From: Bacillota bacterium
GTDB lineage: Bacteria; Bacillota; Clostridia; Oscillospirales; Acutalibacteraceae
Assembly (NCBI GenBank): GCA_023416955.1
Contig: JAEZGM010000021.1
Location: 62,001-126,000, forward strand
Length of the DNA: 64,000 bases
Reading direction: 5' to 3'
The notes below the pieces were generated by a model. The model saw only the letters and a list, made by a program, of their open reading frames with translations, had not been told where the DNA came from and made no database searches. Shown piece by piece: positions 9,043 through 18,477 of the stretch; position 1 is the stretch's first letter; each line of letters starts with the position of its first letter. Both the position numbers and the translations under genes were made by a program.

Positions 9043-10425
9043 ATGAAACATATAAATGTAAAAAAGGTTTTAATAGGTGAGGTCACTGGAAACATTTTAT
9101 CTGTAGTCGTTTCAATCGCACTGGTATATTTGCTGATTTCGTTGTACTTTTGCAATCACTTCTTTTTCAATACAGAAATAAATGGGGTGAATGTTTCATT
9201 AAAAGCGCATGCTACTGCGGGCCAATTGATAAGAGATTATATTAAGGACTATGACTTGCAGTTAGCGGAAAAAAATAGTGAATCAGAGGAAATATCAGGG
9301 CAGGACATTGATTTGCAATATAATGAAAATGTAAATCCTGAAATTTATCAAAGCTCATTTAATTGGATCGGCTCCTTATTCAAAGACCAAAAATATTATA
9401 TAAATGACTTATATAGTTATAATAAAGAGCTTTTAGAAAACAAAATAGATAACTTAAACTGTGTAAATGCTGCTATCGAGCCAAAGAATGTGAGCTTTCA
9501 ATATTTAAATGGCTCCTATGAGATGATTAAAGAGGTATATGGAAATACAATTATGAAAGATAAATTGGTCGAAGCCGTAAAAATAAGTATTGAAAAAGGA
9601 GAAACAAATTTAGATTTAGAAGGAAGCAACTGTTACAAAAATCCTGAGTACACTTCAGACTCTTACAAAGCTGACAGAACAAAAAACCTCTTAAATAAGT
9701 ATGTATCAACAAATATCACCTATGGATTCGGTACTCAAAATGAAATATTGGATGGTAGTACAATTAATAAATGGCTTAGCGTTGATGAAGATTTAGAAGT
9801 TGTAATAGACAAAACGGCAATTATAAAATATATAAAGGAATTGAGCGGAAAATATGATACTGTCGGAATAGCAAGAGAATTTAAAACATCTACGGGGAAA
9901 ACAATTTTGGTTAAAGGAGGGCTTTATGGATGGAAAATCGATCAGGGTACTGAATCGCAGGCATTATTTAAAAATATAACGCGTGGTGAAACGATTAAAA
10001 AAGATCCGGTATATAATCAAAAGGCGCTATTCAGGGGAGAAAATGAAATCGGTAATACCTATCTGGAAATCAGCATAACAAAACAGTATGTATGGTTTTA
10101 TAAGGATGGAAGGCTCATAACTGATGGCGCCGTTGTGACTGGAAATCCCAATAGAGGATGGTCTACTGTAACTGGAACATATATGCTCAATTATAAGCAA
10201 AAAGGCGCGACTTTAAGCGGCCCTGGTTATACAACCGGTGTTACTTACTGGATGCCTTTTTACGGAAATATAGGAATACATGACGCCAGTTGGAGAGCTG
10301 TTTTCGGAGGGGGAATATATAAAAGAAATGGAACTCATGGATGCGTAAATGCACCTTTCTACTTAGCGAAAACAATTTTTGAAAATATAACAGAAGGAGA
10401 CCCCATTATTTGTTATGAGGAGTAA
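9043..10425 (+). CDS. L,D-transpeptidase with N-terminal membrane anchor
   Basis: Cell-wall cross-linking enzyme of about 460 residues. One membrane helix near the N-terminus (LSVVVSIALVYLLISLYF) anchors it with the rest outside. The middle (about 60-320) resembles the tandem peptidoglycan-binding-type repeats found in such enzymes. The C-terminal YkuD domain starts at about LEISITKQYVWFYKDG. It carries the active-site signature IGIHDASW followed by NGTHGCVNAP, with the catalytic cysteine in HGCVN, so it should form 3-3 cross-links. The start is uncertain: ATG 9043 or ATG 9025, both with weak ribosome sites. It is transcribed alone, convergent with the next gene. Base composition is more AT-rich than that of the central region. 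Confidence 0.9.
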   Translation: MKHINVKKVLIGEVTGNILSVVVSIALVYLLISLYFCNHFFFNTEINGVNVSLKAHATAGQLIRDYIKDYDLQLAEKNSESEEISGQDIDLQYNENVNPEIYQSSFNWIGSLFKDQKYYINDLYSYNKELLENKIDNLNCVNAAIEPKNVSFQYLNGSYEMIKEVYGNTIMKDKLVEAVKISIEKGETNLDLEGSNCYKNPEYTSDSYKADRTKNLLNKYVSTNITYGFGTQNEILDGSTINKWLSVDEDLEVVIDKTAIIKYIKELSGKYDTVGIAREFKTSTGKTILVKGGLYGWKIDQGTESQALFKNITRGETIKKDPVYNQKALFRGENEIGNTYLEISITKQYVWFYKDGRLITDGAVVTGNPNRGWSTVTGTYMLNYKQKGATLSGPGYTTGVTYWMPFYGNIGIHDASWRAVFGGGIYKRNGTHGCVNAPFYLAKTIFENITEGDPIICYEE

Positions 10426-10517
10426 TGAAATAACTTTTGAAGCTCAGTGATCTGCTTTACAAATAGTCCAAAGAGTGCTCCAACTGTACGGATGATTGTA
10501 ATCTGCCCTAAGACTTA

Positions 10518-11135
10518 TTATTGTCTATAATCTAAGCGCAGTAGTCTTTTCCCGTTGGGTAATGATTTTTCTTCTTTGTAGACTAATCCATATCCAATCG
10601 CCTGCATAGATTTCAACAACCCCTGCTCATCAATTTGATAATGAACTGTATCTAAGCTATCAAACACATGGAGATATGGCGAGTTTGAGACAAAACTCGA
10701 ATCAGTATTAATTTGAATTGCACAGGATACATAGAGCGGATTTACTTGACGGACAACTCGTTGAAAATTAATATAACCAATATATTCAATCAGTAAATTC
10801 GCAATAACAATATCTGCTTCAGGCAAAATGTCATTCTTTTTTTGAAGGTCAGCTTGAATTGGAATAAAAGTTTGCCCTAATTCTGGATAACGTTTAACGC
10901 ATTCTTTTAAGTATACATCGTTAATATCCACACCATACACTTTTTGAATTCGGCTCGAATCTATATGATTCAACCCGTTTCCGCCTGCAATACCCAAAAT
11001 CATAACACTTGATACATGATAACGGTAAAACTGGTCATTTATCATCCCGTTCATTACTTGCAGTTGCATTATGGAATTTGATTTCATATGATTTTCATAA
11101 TCATCTAAATTTATGTTTTTCCATGGATTTTCCAT
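10518..11135 (-). CDS. SAM-dependent methyltransferase-like protein
   Basis: Protein of 205 residues with a class I methyltransferase fold. The glycine-rich motif I is VMILGIAGGNGLNHI (about residues 43-57), motif II is VYGVDINDVYLK with the ribose-binding Asp, and motif IV is ADIVIANLLIEYIGY. Substrate unknown. No neighbour suggests a pathway. The ribosome site is weak (GGAG about 13 nt upstream of the ATG). It is AT-rich, like the neighbouring P-loop kinase gene, and both may be accessory genes. The fold is well supported by motifs, whereas actual methyl transfer is inferred. Confidence 0.75.
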   Translation of the reverse strand: MENPWKNINLDDYENHMKSNSIMQLQVMNGMINDQFYRYHVSSVMILGIAGGNGLNHIDSSRIQKVYGVDINDVYLKECVKRYPELGQTFIPIQADLQKKNDILPEADIVIANLLIEYIGYINFQRVVRQVNPLYVSCAIQINTDSSFVSNSPYLHVFDSLDTVHYQIDEQGLLKSMQAIGYGLVYKEEKSLPNGKRLLRLDYRQ

Positions 11136-11560
11136 TGCAAATTTTTAACTCCACTGAAGTTTTTTGGATTTCGCTAAGCCTATCTCTTTCGGTCTATTTA
11201 TTCATATTAAAAAAATAAAGACCGATAGCGCTACACAAGAATATTAACGCTGATACTATAACATCACAAACATAATGGGCAGCTCGCATCAGTTTCTGAA
11301 TCACCCGGTCAGCTCATTTTACGTATATCATCGGCGTGTATCGTATGCCATCCCCAAGCTGGAAATCCGGCACTTTGTTCATGGCAGAATCTTTGCAATA
11401 CATACAAACCTCCTATGATCCTGTTAAATAGGACTGTGTCATAGTTTAAAAGGAAGAGGTACTGACACATTGTGCTTATAATAAGTAACCTGACCGAAAC
11501 ATAATGAGCAATTCGTATTTATCCCCGAATTGCTAAGTTTGTTCATAGCAGAAAAGGGAT
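11136..11560. other. Intergenic region with two similar decayed segments
   Basis: About 425 bp without an intact gene. Two stretches resemble each other. Around 11271-11395 the order is CATAATGGGCAGCTCG then TTTGTTCATGGCAGAA. Around 11500-11552 it is CATAATGAGCAATTCG then TTTGTTCATAGCAGAA. They look like two diverged copies of one short sequence or gene end. No function assigned. Confidence 0.4.
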
Positions 11561-12145
11561 CTACGTCTCAAGAATATCCAGTATCTTTTTCATGGACTTA
11601 TTGTATTCATCTTCTGAAGAATTCTCAAATACTAATAAATCATCCTTGCAGGACGGATCATCAAGTCCTTTCGGGATATTGAAATTTATCCCTGCAATAT
11701 ATTGATCCCAGTTGGAGAGCTTCCATGAATCCCTGTCACTGTTGCGTTGAATCATTCTTTGCTTGACCACTTCAATGTCGGTTTGCACCCATATCACAAT
11801 CAATTTTGTGTTCTTTTGCCTTAGATTTTCTCTTAGGTTATCCATATAGCTTTTGTCCCGGACTTCTCTTGTAAAAGGAGCGTTAATGAGAACTGTATCA
11901 TCGTATTCCAGCGCCTCAAGCCCAAGATCGACTATGGCAGCATATTCATAATCTCTTATATTCTTTTCAAAGAAATCGGAACTCCTGTTGTACACTTCAT
12001 GTGCGACAACGAAAATTTGCTTGGATAACACAATAAGAGTATCCTTATCCAGATAAACGACATGTTTCAGATTTTTAGCAAGTTGCTTGGAAATGTAAGT
12101 TTTTCCGCAGGCAGGCGGAGATGTGACAAGTATCAGCTTTTTCAT
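11561..12145 (-). CDS. P-loop kinase-like protein (AAA/zeta-toxin-type fold)
   Basis: Protein of 194 residues starting with MKKLILVTSPPACGKTYISK, which holds the Walker A motif SPPACGKT. An aspartate pair after strand 2 (YLDKDTL) and the helical lid with VVKQRMIQRNSDRDSWK fit small nucleoside/shikimate-kinase-like or zeta-toxin-like P-loop phosphotransferases. The substrate is not identifiable. A GAGGAGG ribosome site lies 6 nt upstream. It is a single gene with no antitoxin-like partner next to it, so a toxin role is not supported. Possible remote relatives are adenylylsulfate or chloramphenicol phosphotransferase-like kinases. Confidence 0.7.
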   Translation of the reverse strand: MKKLILVTSPPACGKTYISKQLAKNLKHVVYLDKDTLIVLSKQIFVVAHEVYNRSSDFFEKNIRDYEYAAIVDLGLEALEYDDTVLINAPFTREVRDKSYMDNLRENLRQKNTKLIVIWVQTDIEVVKQRMIQRNSDRDSWKLSNWDQYIAGINFNIPKGLDDPSCKDDLLVFENSSEDEYNKSMKKILDILET

Positions 12146-12287
12146 ATTAATACCTCCTCATTTTTGCAATATTCATATGATTCCTATTTTATGAATAATT
12201 GGATATTAATTTCTTCGCAGAGTGCAAACATAATGTGAAGCCCAAACTTAAGGTGGGCATATTGTGCTCATTACGCGAAATGCATTA

Positions 12288-12629
12288 TTATTTTCCACTG
12301 TTTATATATTCAATATATTCGTTTCCCCATTTGCCAAGGGCATCTAAAACTGCATTAAACTTTTTTCCTATTTCGCTGAGAGAATATTCTACTTTGGGAG
12401 GAATCTGTGAATACTCTATTCTTATAATGAGGCCCTCCTCTTCCAAGCATTTTAGTTGCCTTGACAAAGTTGTATGGGTCATTTCTTCCGGCATTTTCCT
12501 TAGCAACTCGTTAAAACGTATTGCCGGCTGCTGTGATAGTAAATACATAATGTATATCGACCATTTACCGGTCAGTACTTTCTGTGAAGTCACATATGGG
12601 CATTTTCCGAACAGTTCTTTTTTTGCCAT
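12288..12629 (-). CDS. HxlR-family winged-helix regulator
   Basis: Regulator of 113 residues. It has the HxlR features: the N-terminal cysteine context FGKCPYVTSQKVLTGKWS, the winged helix (IRFNELLRKMPEEMTHTTLS, then RQLKCLEEEGLI), and the wing PPKVEYSLSEIGK. The chosen ATG at 12629 has AAGAAGG upstream; the frame is open further upstream without a plausible start. It is divergent from a flavin-type oxidase gene 116 bp away. That layout is typical for HxlR proteins that sense electrophiles or redox stress through the cysteine and control the neighbouring gene. Confidence 0.9.
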   Translation of the reverse strand: MAKKELFGKCPYVTSQKVLTGKWSIYIMYLLSQQPAIRFNELLRKMPEEMTHTTLSRQLKCLEEEGLIIRIEYSQIPPKVEYSLSEIGKKFNAVLDALGKWGNEYIEYINSGK

Positions 12630-12745
12630 CTCGGTACCTTCTTCAATAGTGGTATCATAAAATATCGTACTTGATTTTATTATCTTACAATATATAATGA
12701 TCTTATAATCAAGGATAACATAATATTTGATAAGGAGCAACCATT

Positions 12746-13141
12746 ATGAACGAAGTTTTAGAATTTTTAAAGTCCTGCGGAACCTTTTATTTAGCAACCA
12801 ATGAAGGAGACCAACCCCATGTGCGCCCTTTTGGAGCGGTTTGCGAATTTGAGGGAAAACTGTATTTTGTTACAAACAATCAGAAAAAAGTCTACGCGCA
12901 GATATTGAACAATGCCAACATAGAGATCTGTGGGATGAGCAAGGGCGCATGGCTTCGTGTCGAGGGTAAGGGTATTCACGACGATCGTCGCGAAGCTCGC
13001 CAAGCTATGATGGATGCAAATACCTCCGTTTTAAGTAGTATGTATACTGTAGACGACAACCTCATGGAAGTAATGTATCTGAAAGACGCAACGGCAACGT
13101 TTTATTCCTTTAGTTCCGAACCCAGAATGGTCAGTTTTTAA
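12746..13141 (+). CDS. Pyridoxamine-5'-phosphate-oxidase-family (FMN split-barrel) protein
   Basis: Protein of 131 residues with the FMN-binding split barrel: CGTFYLATNEGDQPHVRPFG at residues 11-30 and KLYFVTNNQKKVYAQI near 37-52. Small members of this family bind FMN or F420 and act as flavin reductases, or they have unknown redox roles; they are not true PdxH enzymes. The AAGGAG ribosome site is 8 nt before ATG. It is divergently transcribed from the HxlR regulator, which probably controls it. A perfect 16-bp hairpin follows. Confidence 0.85.
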   Translation: MNEVLEFLKSCGTFYLATNEGDQPHVRPFGAVCEFEGKLYFVTNNQKKVYAQILNNANIEICGMSKGAWLRVEGKGIHDDRREARQAMMDANTSVLSSMYTVDDNLMEVMYLKDATATFYSFSSEPRMVSF

Positions 13142-13190
13142 GACCAAGGAAGATTCGGGTATCAGTTAGGTCTTTCGTGTAATCTGTATA

Positions 13191-13228
13191 CAAAAGCAGG
13201 TAGGTACGTGTTTACCTACCTGCTTTTG
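13191..13228 (+). terminator. Strong hairpin, probable terminator
   Basis: Perfect 16-bp stem: CAAAAGCAGGTAGGTA (13191-13206), 6-nt loop, TACCTACCTGCTTTTG (13213-13228). The T-rich stretch is inside the base of the stem. It lies 50 bp after the flavin-protein gene. Confidence 0.65.
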
Positions 13229-13810
13229 CGTGGCGCTCCGCTAATATAAATAGTCAGATCGTATTTACAATACATTAATGATAAATCCAATGTTACCGCC
13301 ATCAATGCACTTCATACGTCGCAATCGTAAACCATGTCTCAAATTTTCCTAAAGAAGCTGTCAGATTAATGTTTTATCTACAGAAATTCCGCATAATTAA
13401 TGTGAAGGACTACACTCTGTAAATCCGCTTGCAACTGGTTTAGAGAAGCCTATGTGGTACTACTGAATTTGGAGATTTCTGTTGTAAAAAGTTAATACCC
13501 GATAAGCCTCTGCTATAGTCTTAATCCTACCCTTGAAATTTTGCAGATGATATAAAGCCCATTAGCATTCTTTGGGGCAATGAGCGCCATTTCCTCATAA
13601 TACGAAAAAGCGGATGTAAGCTTTGGGTGATCAAATTCCGTATAAGCAAAGGCATAATTCGAATTTCCATTGGATGCAACCTCTATGAGTTTGGACTGAA
13701 GATTTGTGGAAACCAAAAAAGATGGTTCGCACGATTAAGTACTTTGCGAATCTCTGATAAGAAGATAGAAGCGTAAAGGCATAGGCTTTAGTCGGTTTAA
13801 AATAGAAAAA
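13229..13810. other. Intergenic region with a doubtful small reading frame
   Basis: About 580 bp. A minus-strand frame at 13513-13716 could encode 67 residues (MVSTNLQSKLIEVASNG...ICKISRVGLRL) with protein-like composition. It has no good ribosome site and no family I recognise, so it may be the tail of a decayed gene. Nothing else is supported. Confidence 0.35.
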
Positions 13811-13842
13811 GGGGCCAGAGCCCACGGACTCTGGCCCCTTTT
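13811..13842. terminator. Bidirectional terminator
   Basis: Perfect 10-bp GC-rich stem GGGGCCAGAG (13811-13820) with CTCTGGCCCC (13829-13838), followed by TTTT and preceded by AAAAA. It lies downstream of the minus-strand LacI gene. Confidence 0.85.
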
Positions 13843-13900
13843 CTGTCAGCAATTTGCTGTTATGGCCTTTCGCGTTTAAGTATAAGGCTCACTGCATATT

Positions 13901-14935
13901 TTAACTATTACCAATTTCTCTTTGATTGGGTTTAATATTTTTAACGGAATCGCGGCGGATCAGACTGCCGCTGACAAGGAGACGCTCCGGAGCGTGATTC
14001 GGATTCTTAACTTTATGGAACAGCGCTGTTACGGCGGCGTTCGCCATCCGCCGCATATCCACATTGATTGTGGTAAGCTGCGGCTTGCATAATGTAGCGA
14101 AAATATAGTTGTCGAAACCTACAATGGAAATGTCTTCCGGAACGGAATATCCTTTCTCCGTCAGGAAATTAATAAAACTAAAGGCAATTTCATCGCAGTT
14201 GCACACAAAAGCAGTGGGCATTTCCCGCGGGAGCAGAAACTCCGTGAATAAATCCCCTTTCGCGCGGTCGTCAATGATCCAATCAGCTCTTTTTTCCACG
14301 CCATGCTCCATTAAGGATTTGTAATACCCTAAAAAGCGGTCCTGAATACTGCTTGTGGCACTCAAAGTCCCGACAAAGCCAATTTTTGTGTGGCCGTTTC
14401 GAAACAGAAAATTGGTTGCCAAGTATGCACCGTAAAAGTTGTCGGACAGAATCGTGGTTAATCCAATATCTTCCCCGTAAAAGTCCAGAAGCACCATCGG
14501 CATGCGCTGTTCTGAAAGCATGTGCAGATATTCGGTTGAAAGCGGCCCCAGCACAATCAGGCCGTCAACCTTGTTGTTCCCCACAAAGGAAGGAAGAATC
14601 AGCTTTTCTTCCGCGTCGGACTTGATGATTTCGATAATTCCATAATAATTGTAATCCTTTAGAATATCCAGAATATTCTGATACATTTCCCAATAAAATG
14701 AGCGATTTGGATTAATGAACCTTTCAGCCACCGTGACGCCGATATTATAGGTAAGCCCATCCTTCAGCGACTTCGCGGATGTATTATAATGATAACCCAT
14801 TTCGCTTGCAAGCGTTTTTATTTTTGCCCGCAGCTCTTCGCTCACGCCCTCTTTATTCGCCAGTGCTTTTGAAACCGTAACGTTGCTGACGTGAAGCTGC
14901 TCCGCAATGTCTGCCATTTTAACATTTTTTTTCAT
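13901..14935 (-). CDS. LacI-family regulator of the mannooligosaccharide locus
   Basis: Repressor/activator of 344 residues. The N-terminal LacI helix-turn-helix is VKMADIAEQLHVSNVTVSKA (residues 5-24), followed by the hinge helix. The periplasmic-binding-protein-like sensor domain runs from about 62 to 335, with GLIVLGPLS, DNFYGAYLATNFLFRNGH, GFVGTL, DRFLGYYKSLMEHG and ISIVGFDNYIF. The AAGGGGAAT ribosome site is well placed. It is divergent from the sugar ABC importer, mannoside phosphorylase and epimerase genes. A 17-bp LacI-type operator lies just downstream of their promoter. The likely inducer is a mannooligosaccharide or mannobiose derivative (inference). Confidence 0.92.
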   Translation of the reverse strand: MKKNVKMADIAEQLHVSNVTVSKALANKEGVSEELRAKIKTLASEMGYHYNTSAKSLKDGLTYNIGVTVAERFINPNRSFYWEMYQNILDILKDYNYYGIIEIIKSDAEEKLILPSFVGNNKVDGLIVLGPLSTEYLHMLSEQRMPMVLLDFYGEDIGLTTILSDNFYGAYLATNFLFRNGHTKIGFVGTLSATSSIQDRFLGYYKSLMEHGVEKRADWIIDDRAKGDLFTEFLLPREMPTAFVCNCDEIAFSFINFLTEKGYSVPEDISIVGFDNYIFATLCKPQLTTINVDMRRMANAAVTALFHKVKNPNHAPERLLVSGSLIRRDSVKNIKPNQREIGNS

Positions 14936-15189
14936 GATGGATTCCCCTTAAATTCAACTAGATTAATAATACTATTTTAACTAAAAAAGTCAATTTTTAA
15001 TTATAGCAATTTTAATTTATATGATTAAATGAGTTTAAAATTACTTATATTCGTATGATAATTAAGTAATTTTAGTTAAATTTAATTATAATCTGAAGTT
15101 TATTTTCCCAATCTGGTTGTTAATCTGGCTATATATATCTAATCAATTACGTTATATTGACTAAAAATATAGATATTATTCAGAATTCA

Positions 15190-15242
15190 TTGACATTTAA
15201 ATTAAAAAAAGCTATACTTTCATTAAAGTTAATCGATAACTT
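15190..15242 (+). promoter_or_regulatory. Promoter and LacI-type operator of the mannooligosaccharide operon
   Basis: Consensus-like sigma-A promoter: TTGACA (15190-15195), 17-nt spacer, TATACT (15213-15218). It is followed by the inverted repeat AAGTTA-ATCGA-TAACTT (15226-15242), which covers the probable transcription start. This is the usual position for repression by the divergently encoded LacI protein. Further TTTTAACTAAA/TTTAGTTAAA elements occur in the AT-rich DNA between 14965 and 15085 and may be extra sites. Confidence 0.8.
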
Positions 15243-15264
15243 AAATAGTTTAGGAGGAGTTTAA

Positions 15265-16620
15265 ATGAACGCAAAAAGATTAATTTCGTTTTCGCTGGCT
15301 ACGCTGATGGCTGTAGGCTCTCTTGCAGGCTGCTCCAGTACCACGGCTAGTTCCTCGTCTCAGCAGGCAAGCTCTGGGTCGGATGCCAGCTCTGCCACAT
15401 CCGACAACTCTGCGGCATCCGGTGTTGACCCCAATACCACTGCGACGATCACCATCTTTACCAACCGGACGGATATGTCCGATGTGTTTGACGGTTACAC
15501 ACAGGCCTTCAAGAAGAAGTTTCCCAACGTCACGCTGAAATTTGATTCTTCAACCGACTATCAGGGCGACCAGACCAAGAGGATGGGCACGCAGGACTAT
15601 GGTGATGTTTTCTTGGTGCCCTCTAACATTTCTTCGGTCAAGAGCAATCTGCCCACATACTGCGAACCTCTCGGAAAATCCGACGACCTGAAAAAAGAAT
15701 ACAATTATCTGGATGATTTCACCGTTGACGGAACTGTTTACAGCATTCCCAGCGGCGCGAATGTTCAGGGCTTTGTGTACAACGCACAGGTTTTGAAAGA
15801 CGCCGGTGTGACAAAGCTGCCCGAGACTGTTGATGAGTTTACGGCAATGCTGAAAGCCATTAAGGAAAAGACAAAAGCAATCCCGCTTTATACAAACTAT
15901 AAAGACGGTTGGCCGCTTACCAACTTCTCCCGCGAAATCCTGAGCGGTCTCGCGCAGGATCCCGGTTATGTCAACACGATGATCACCAATAAAAGTGAAT
16001 TCCTTCCCGGTTCTCAGGAATACACTTCTCTGAAAATTTTATATGATGCGGTAAAAAACAAGTACTGTGAAGCTGACCCGATTACTTCCAACTGGGAGAA
16101 TTCCAAACAAATGATTGCAGACGGGCAAATAGGCGTAATGTGCCTCGGCTCCTGGGCTATCGGGCAGTTTAAGGCAGTATCGAAAACACCGGATGATATC
16201 AAATTTATGCCGGCACCCGCCAGAAAAGATGGAAAAGCATTTGTCAGAATCGGCCACGACTACGGTATGGCAGTCAGCAAATACAGCAAAAATAAAGACC
16301 TTGCAAAAGAAGTTGTAAAATTCTTTGTCTCCGAATATCCGAAGGATTCCAACATGTTTTCCGCGCTTGTCGGTGCCGAACTTCCTTCCTTCATGAAGGA
16401 CGTTCAGAATATCGACCTGAAAGAGGAAACCACAATGACTACCGATCAGTCAAAAGCTTTTGATACAATTCAAAAGGAATCTCTGGTCAATCTTTATGAC
16501 AATTCCTGGATTAAGACTGTGATCGAAATAGGCTTAGGAACCAACAAAAAATCCTTTGATGATTACATGAAAGATCTGAATCAGAAATGGGTTAAGGGAA
16601 TCGACAAGGCATCTAAGTAA
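15265..16620 (+). CDS. Oligosaccharide-binding lipoprotein of ABC importer
   Basis: Solute-binding protein of 451 residues. The signal peptide ends in the lipobox VGSLAGC (Cys at about 22), followed by a long Ser/Ala linker and then the family 1 binding fold (ATITIFTNRTD, GVTKLPETVDEFTAMLKAI, GQIGVMCLGSWAIGQFK). It is the first gene of the operon, with GGAGG 6 nt before ATG. Two MalF/MalG-type permease genes follow at once, and three mannoside enzymes come after them, so the ligand is probably a beta-1,4-mannooligosaccharide (inference from context). No ATPase gene is in the operon; a shared MsmK/MsmX-type ATPase elsewhere is expected, as in many Firmicutes sugar importers. Confidence 0.92.
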   Translation: MNAKRLISFSLATLMAVGSLAGCSSTTASSSSQQASSGSDASSATSDNSAASGVDPNTTATITIFTNRTDMSDVFDGYTQAFKKKFPNVTLKFDSSTDYQGDQTKRMGTQDYGDVFLVPSNISSVKSNLPTYCEPLGKSDDLKKEYNYLDDFTVDGTVYSIPSGANVQGFVYNAQVLKDAGVTKLPETVDEFTAMLKAIKEKTKAIPLYTNYKDGWPLTNFSREILSGLAQDPGYVNTMITNKSEFLPGSQEYTSLKILYDAVKNKYCEADPITSNWENSKQMIADGQIGVMCLGSWAIGQFKAVSKTPDDIKFMPAPARKDGKAFVRIGHDYGMAVSKYSKNKDLAKEVVKFFVSEYPKDSNMFSALVGAELPSFMKDVQNIDLKEETTMTTDQSKAFDTIQKESLVNLYDNSWIKTVIEIGLGTNKKSFDDYMKDLNQKWVKGIDKASK

Positions 16621-16687
16621 ATTAATGGGTTTGGATAGGAGAATATAAATATTTATATTCTCCTATTTTTAAAAAGGGGTGCAGCAC

Positions 16688-17605
16688 ATGGAGCAAAATA
16701 GTGGGAAAATGAAGCAGAGAAAACTTGCTTTTTCTGCTTTGCCATATAAAAAACAAAAGGATATTATTTCAATCGCGTTTCTGTTTATCCCGGTATTGCT
16801 GTTGTTTGTTTTCTCATATCTCCCCGCATTTGCGATGGTTGGTTACAGCTTTACGGATTGGGATGGAATAGCACCGCAGAAAAATTTCATCGGATTTGAA
16901 AATTATACTACGATTATGCAGGATCCGACGTATTTCCAGCCTCTTTTAACCAGCTTGTATTATCTGGTTGGTTCGTTTATTCAAATAGCTTTAGCTACGG
17001 TGATTGCCGCGGTGCTGAGCTATAAGCTGAGAGCAAGAAACTTTTTTCGCGGCGTTTACTTTTTCCCTTCTTTGATTAACAGCGTTGCAATCGGATTTAT
17101 TTTTTTGTTTTTCTTTGAACCCGGCGGCACACTGGACAGTGTGTTGAAGCTTGTCGGCTTGTACAATCCGAATATTCTGTGGTTGGGAGACCCCAAGCTG
17201 GTTAACGTTTCTCTGACTTTTACTTCCGTTTGGCGCTATATCGGCTATAACATTGTGATGTTTGTTGCAGCAATCCAGTCAATCTCTCCGGATATTCTTG
17301 AATCCGCCTGCGTTGACGGAGCGAATAAGTTCCAGCAGTTCAGATATATTATTCTGCCTGGAATATCAACGATTCTCGGCTTGCAGCTGTTCCTCGCCAT
17401 CAGCGGGGCTCTCACGGTGTTTGAAATTCCGTTTATTATGACCGAAGGCGGAAACGGCAGTATGACCTTTGTTATTCAGGCTGTGAACTACGCGTTCAGG
17501 AACCAAAGAGTGGGCCTTGCTTCCGCTTTAGCAATTATTCTTATGATTGTTGCCATTCTGCTCAGTCTGCTGCAGAAGAGAATATTTAAGGAGGCAAAGC
17601 TGTAA
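16688..17605 (+). CDS. Sugar ABC transporter permease (MalF/UgpA type)
   Basis: Permease of 305 residues with six predicted membrane segments after a charged cytoplasmic N-terminus. The permease-ATPase coupling motif is ESACVDGANKFQQFRYIILPG (21 residues, shown as ESACVDGANKFQQF and RYIILPG). The start is ATG 16688, because AAGGGG lies 9 nt upstream; an in-frame GTG at 16679 abuts the ribosome site and is unlikely. Its stop overlaps the next start by one base (TAATG), so translation is probably coupled. With the next protein it forms the membrane pore of the mannooligosaccharide importer. Confidence 0.92.
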   Translation: MEQNSGKMKQRKLAFSALPYKKQKDIISIAFLFIPVLLLFVFSYLPAFAMVGYSFTDWDGIAPQKNFIGFENYTTIMQDPTYFQPLLTSLYYLVGSFIQIALATVIAAVLSYKLRARNFFRGVYFFPSLINSVAIGFIFLFFFEPGGTLDSVLKLVGLYNPNILWLGDPKLVNVSLTFTSVWRYIGYNIVMFVAAIQSISPDILESACVDGANKFQQFRYIILPGISTILGLQLFLAISGALTVFEIPFIMTEGGNGSMTFVIQAVNYAFRNQRVGLASALAIILMIVAILLSLLQKRIFKEAKL

Positions 17606-18450
17606 TGAAACCTCAACATAGCGTCTCAAACATTTTGCTGAAGGTCCTGAAATATTTTCTGCTCATTTTTCTTGCGCTCATTTTTCTGATTCCGGTATTC
17701 GGCGTGTTTTTATCAGCGTTTAAAACAACAGAGGAATTTCGTCAGGGCGGCTTGCTGAGCCTACCGTCAAATTTCTTGAATTTTCATAATTTTCAGATTG
17801 CGATTGTCAAAGGGAAAATGGTTAAGGGCTTTATCAATACCTGCATCATCATGTTCTTCTCATTGATAGGAAATGTTTTATGCGGTTCCACAGTTGCTTT
17901 CGTCTTCAGCAGATTTCGAAACAAATTCAATTCCTTTGTTAAAGCAATGTTTTTAATTTCTGTCATGATTCCAAATGTAGTGACGCAGATTTCAACATTT
18001 CAGATTGTTCACGCACTGGGTATGTACAACACCCGCCTTGCTCCAATTATCCTGTATTTCGGGACCGATATTGTTGCAATTTACATATTTTTGCAGTTCT
18101 TGGATAACATTTCAGTTTCGTTGGACGAATCGGCTGTTATTGAGGGTGCCAACTATTTGCAGATTTTTTCAAAAATCATATTTCCGCTTTTGGCTCCGGC
18201 TGCGGTTACTGTCATTATCACAAAAGGCGTTGCAATCTACAATGATTTCTACATTCCATTTTTGTATATGCCGGATTCAGATTTGCTGACCATTTCAACT
18301 ACACTGTTTAAATTTAAGGGGCCTTACGGGGCGCACTGGGAAGTGATCTGCGCGGGGATTATTGTCATCATGGTACCAACCGTTCTTTTGTTCCTGTCCT
18401 TACAGAAATATATTTACAACGGCCTGGTTTCAGGTTCAGTCAAAGAATAA
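17605..18450 (+). CDS. Sugar ABC transporter permease (MalG/UgpE type)
   Basis: Permease of 281 residues with six membrane segments. The typical EAA loop is DESAVIEGANYLQIFSKIIF, followed by PLLAPA. GGAGG lies before ATG 17605, within the end of the previous gene. It is the second half of the importer pore. Its GH130 neighbour starts 27 nt after the stop, so transport and breakdown genes are on one transcript. Confidence 0.92.
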   Translation: MKPQHSVSNILLKVLKYFLLIFLALIFLIPVFGVFLSAFKTTEEFRQGGLLSLPSNFLNFHNFQIAIVKGKMVKGFINTCIIMFFSLIGNVLCGSTVAFVFSRFRNKFNSFVKAMFLISVMIPNVVTQISTFQIVHALGMYNTRLAPIILYFGTDIVAIYIFLQFLDNISVSLDESAVIEGANYLQIFSKIIFPLLAPAAVTVIITKGVAIYNDFYIPFLYMPDSDLLTISTTLFKFKGPYGAHWEVICAGIIVIMVPTVLLFLSLQKYIYNGLVSGSVKE

Positions 18451-18477
18451 CAACACAACAGAAAGGTTATATGAATT

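Noticed and set aside
11561..12145. Toxin of a toxin-antitoxin pair (zeta-like P-loop kinase)
   Set aside because: No small antitoxin gene adjoins it, and the motif also fits many metabolic kinases.
13513..13716. Small minus-strand gene of 67 residues
   Set aside because: Composition is protein-like but there is no ribosome site, family or conserved context; listed only as part of the intergenic region.
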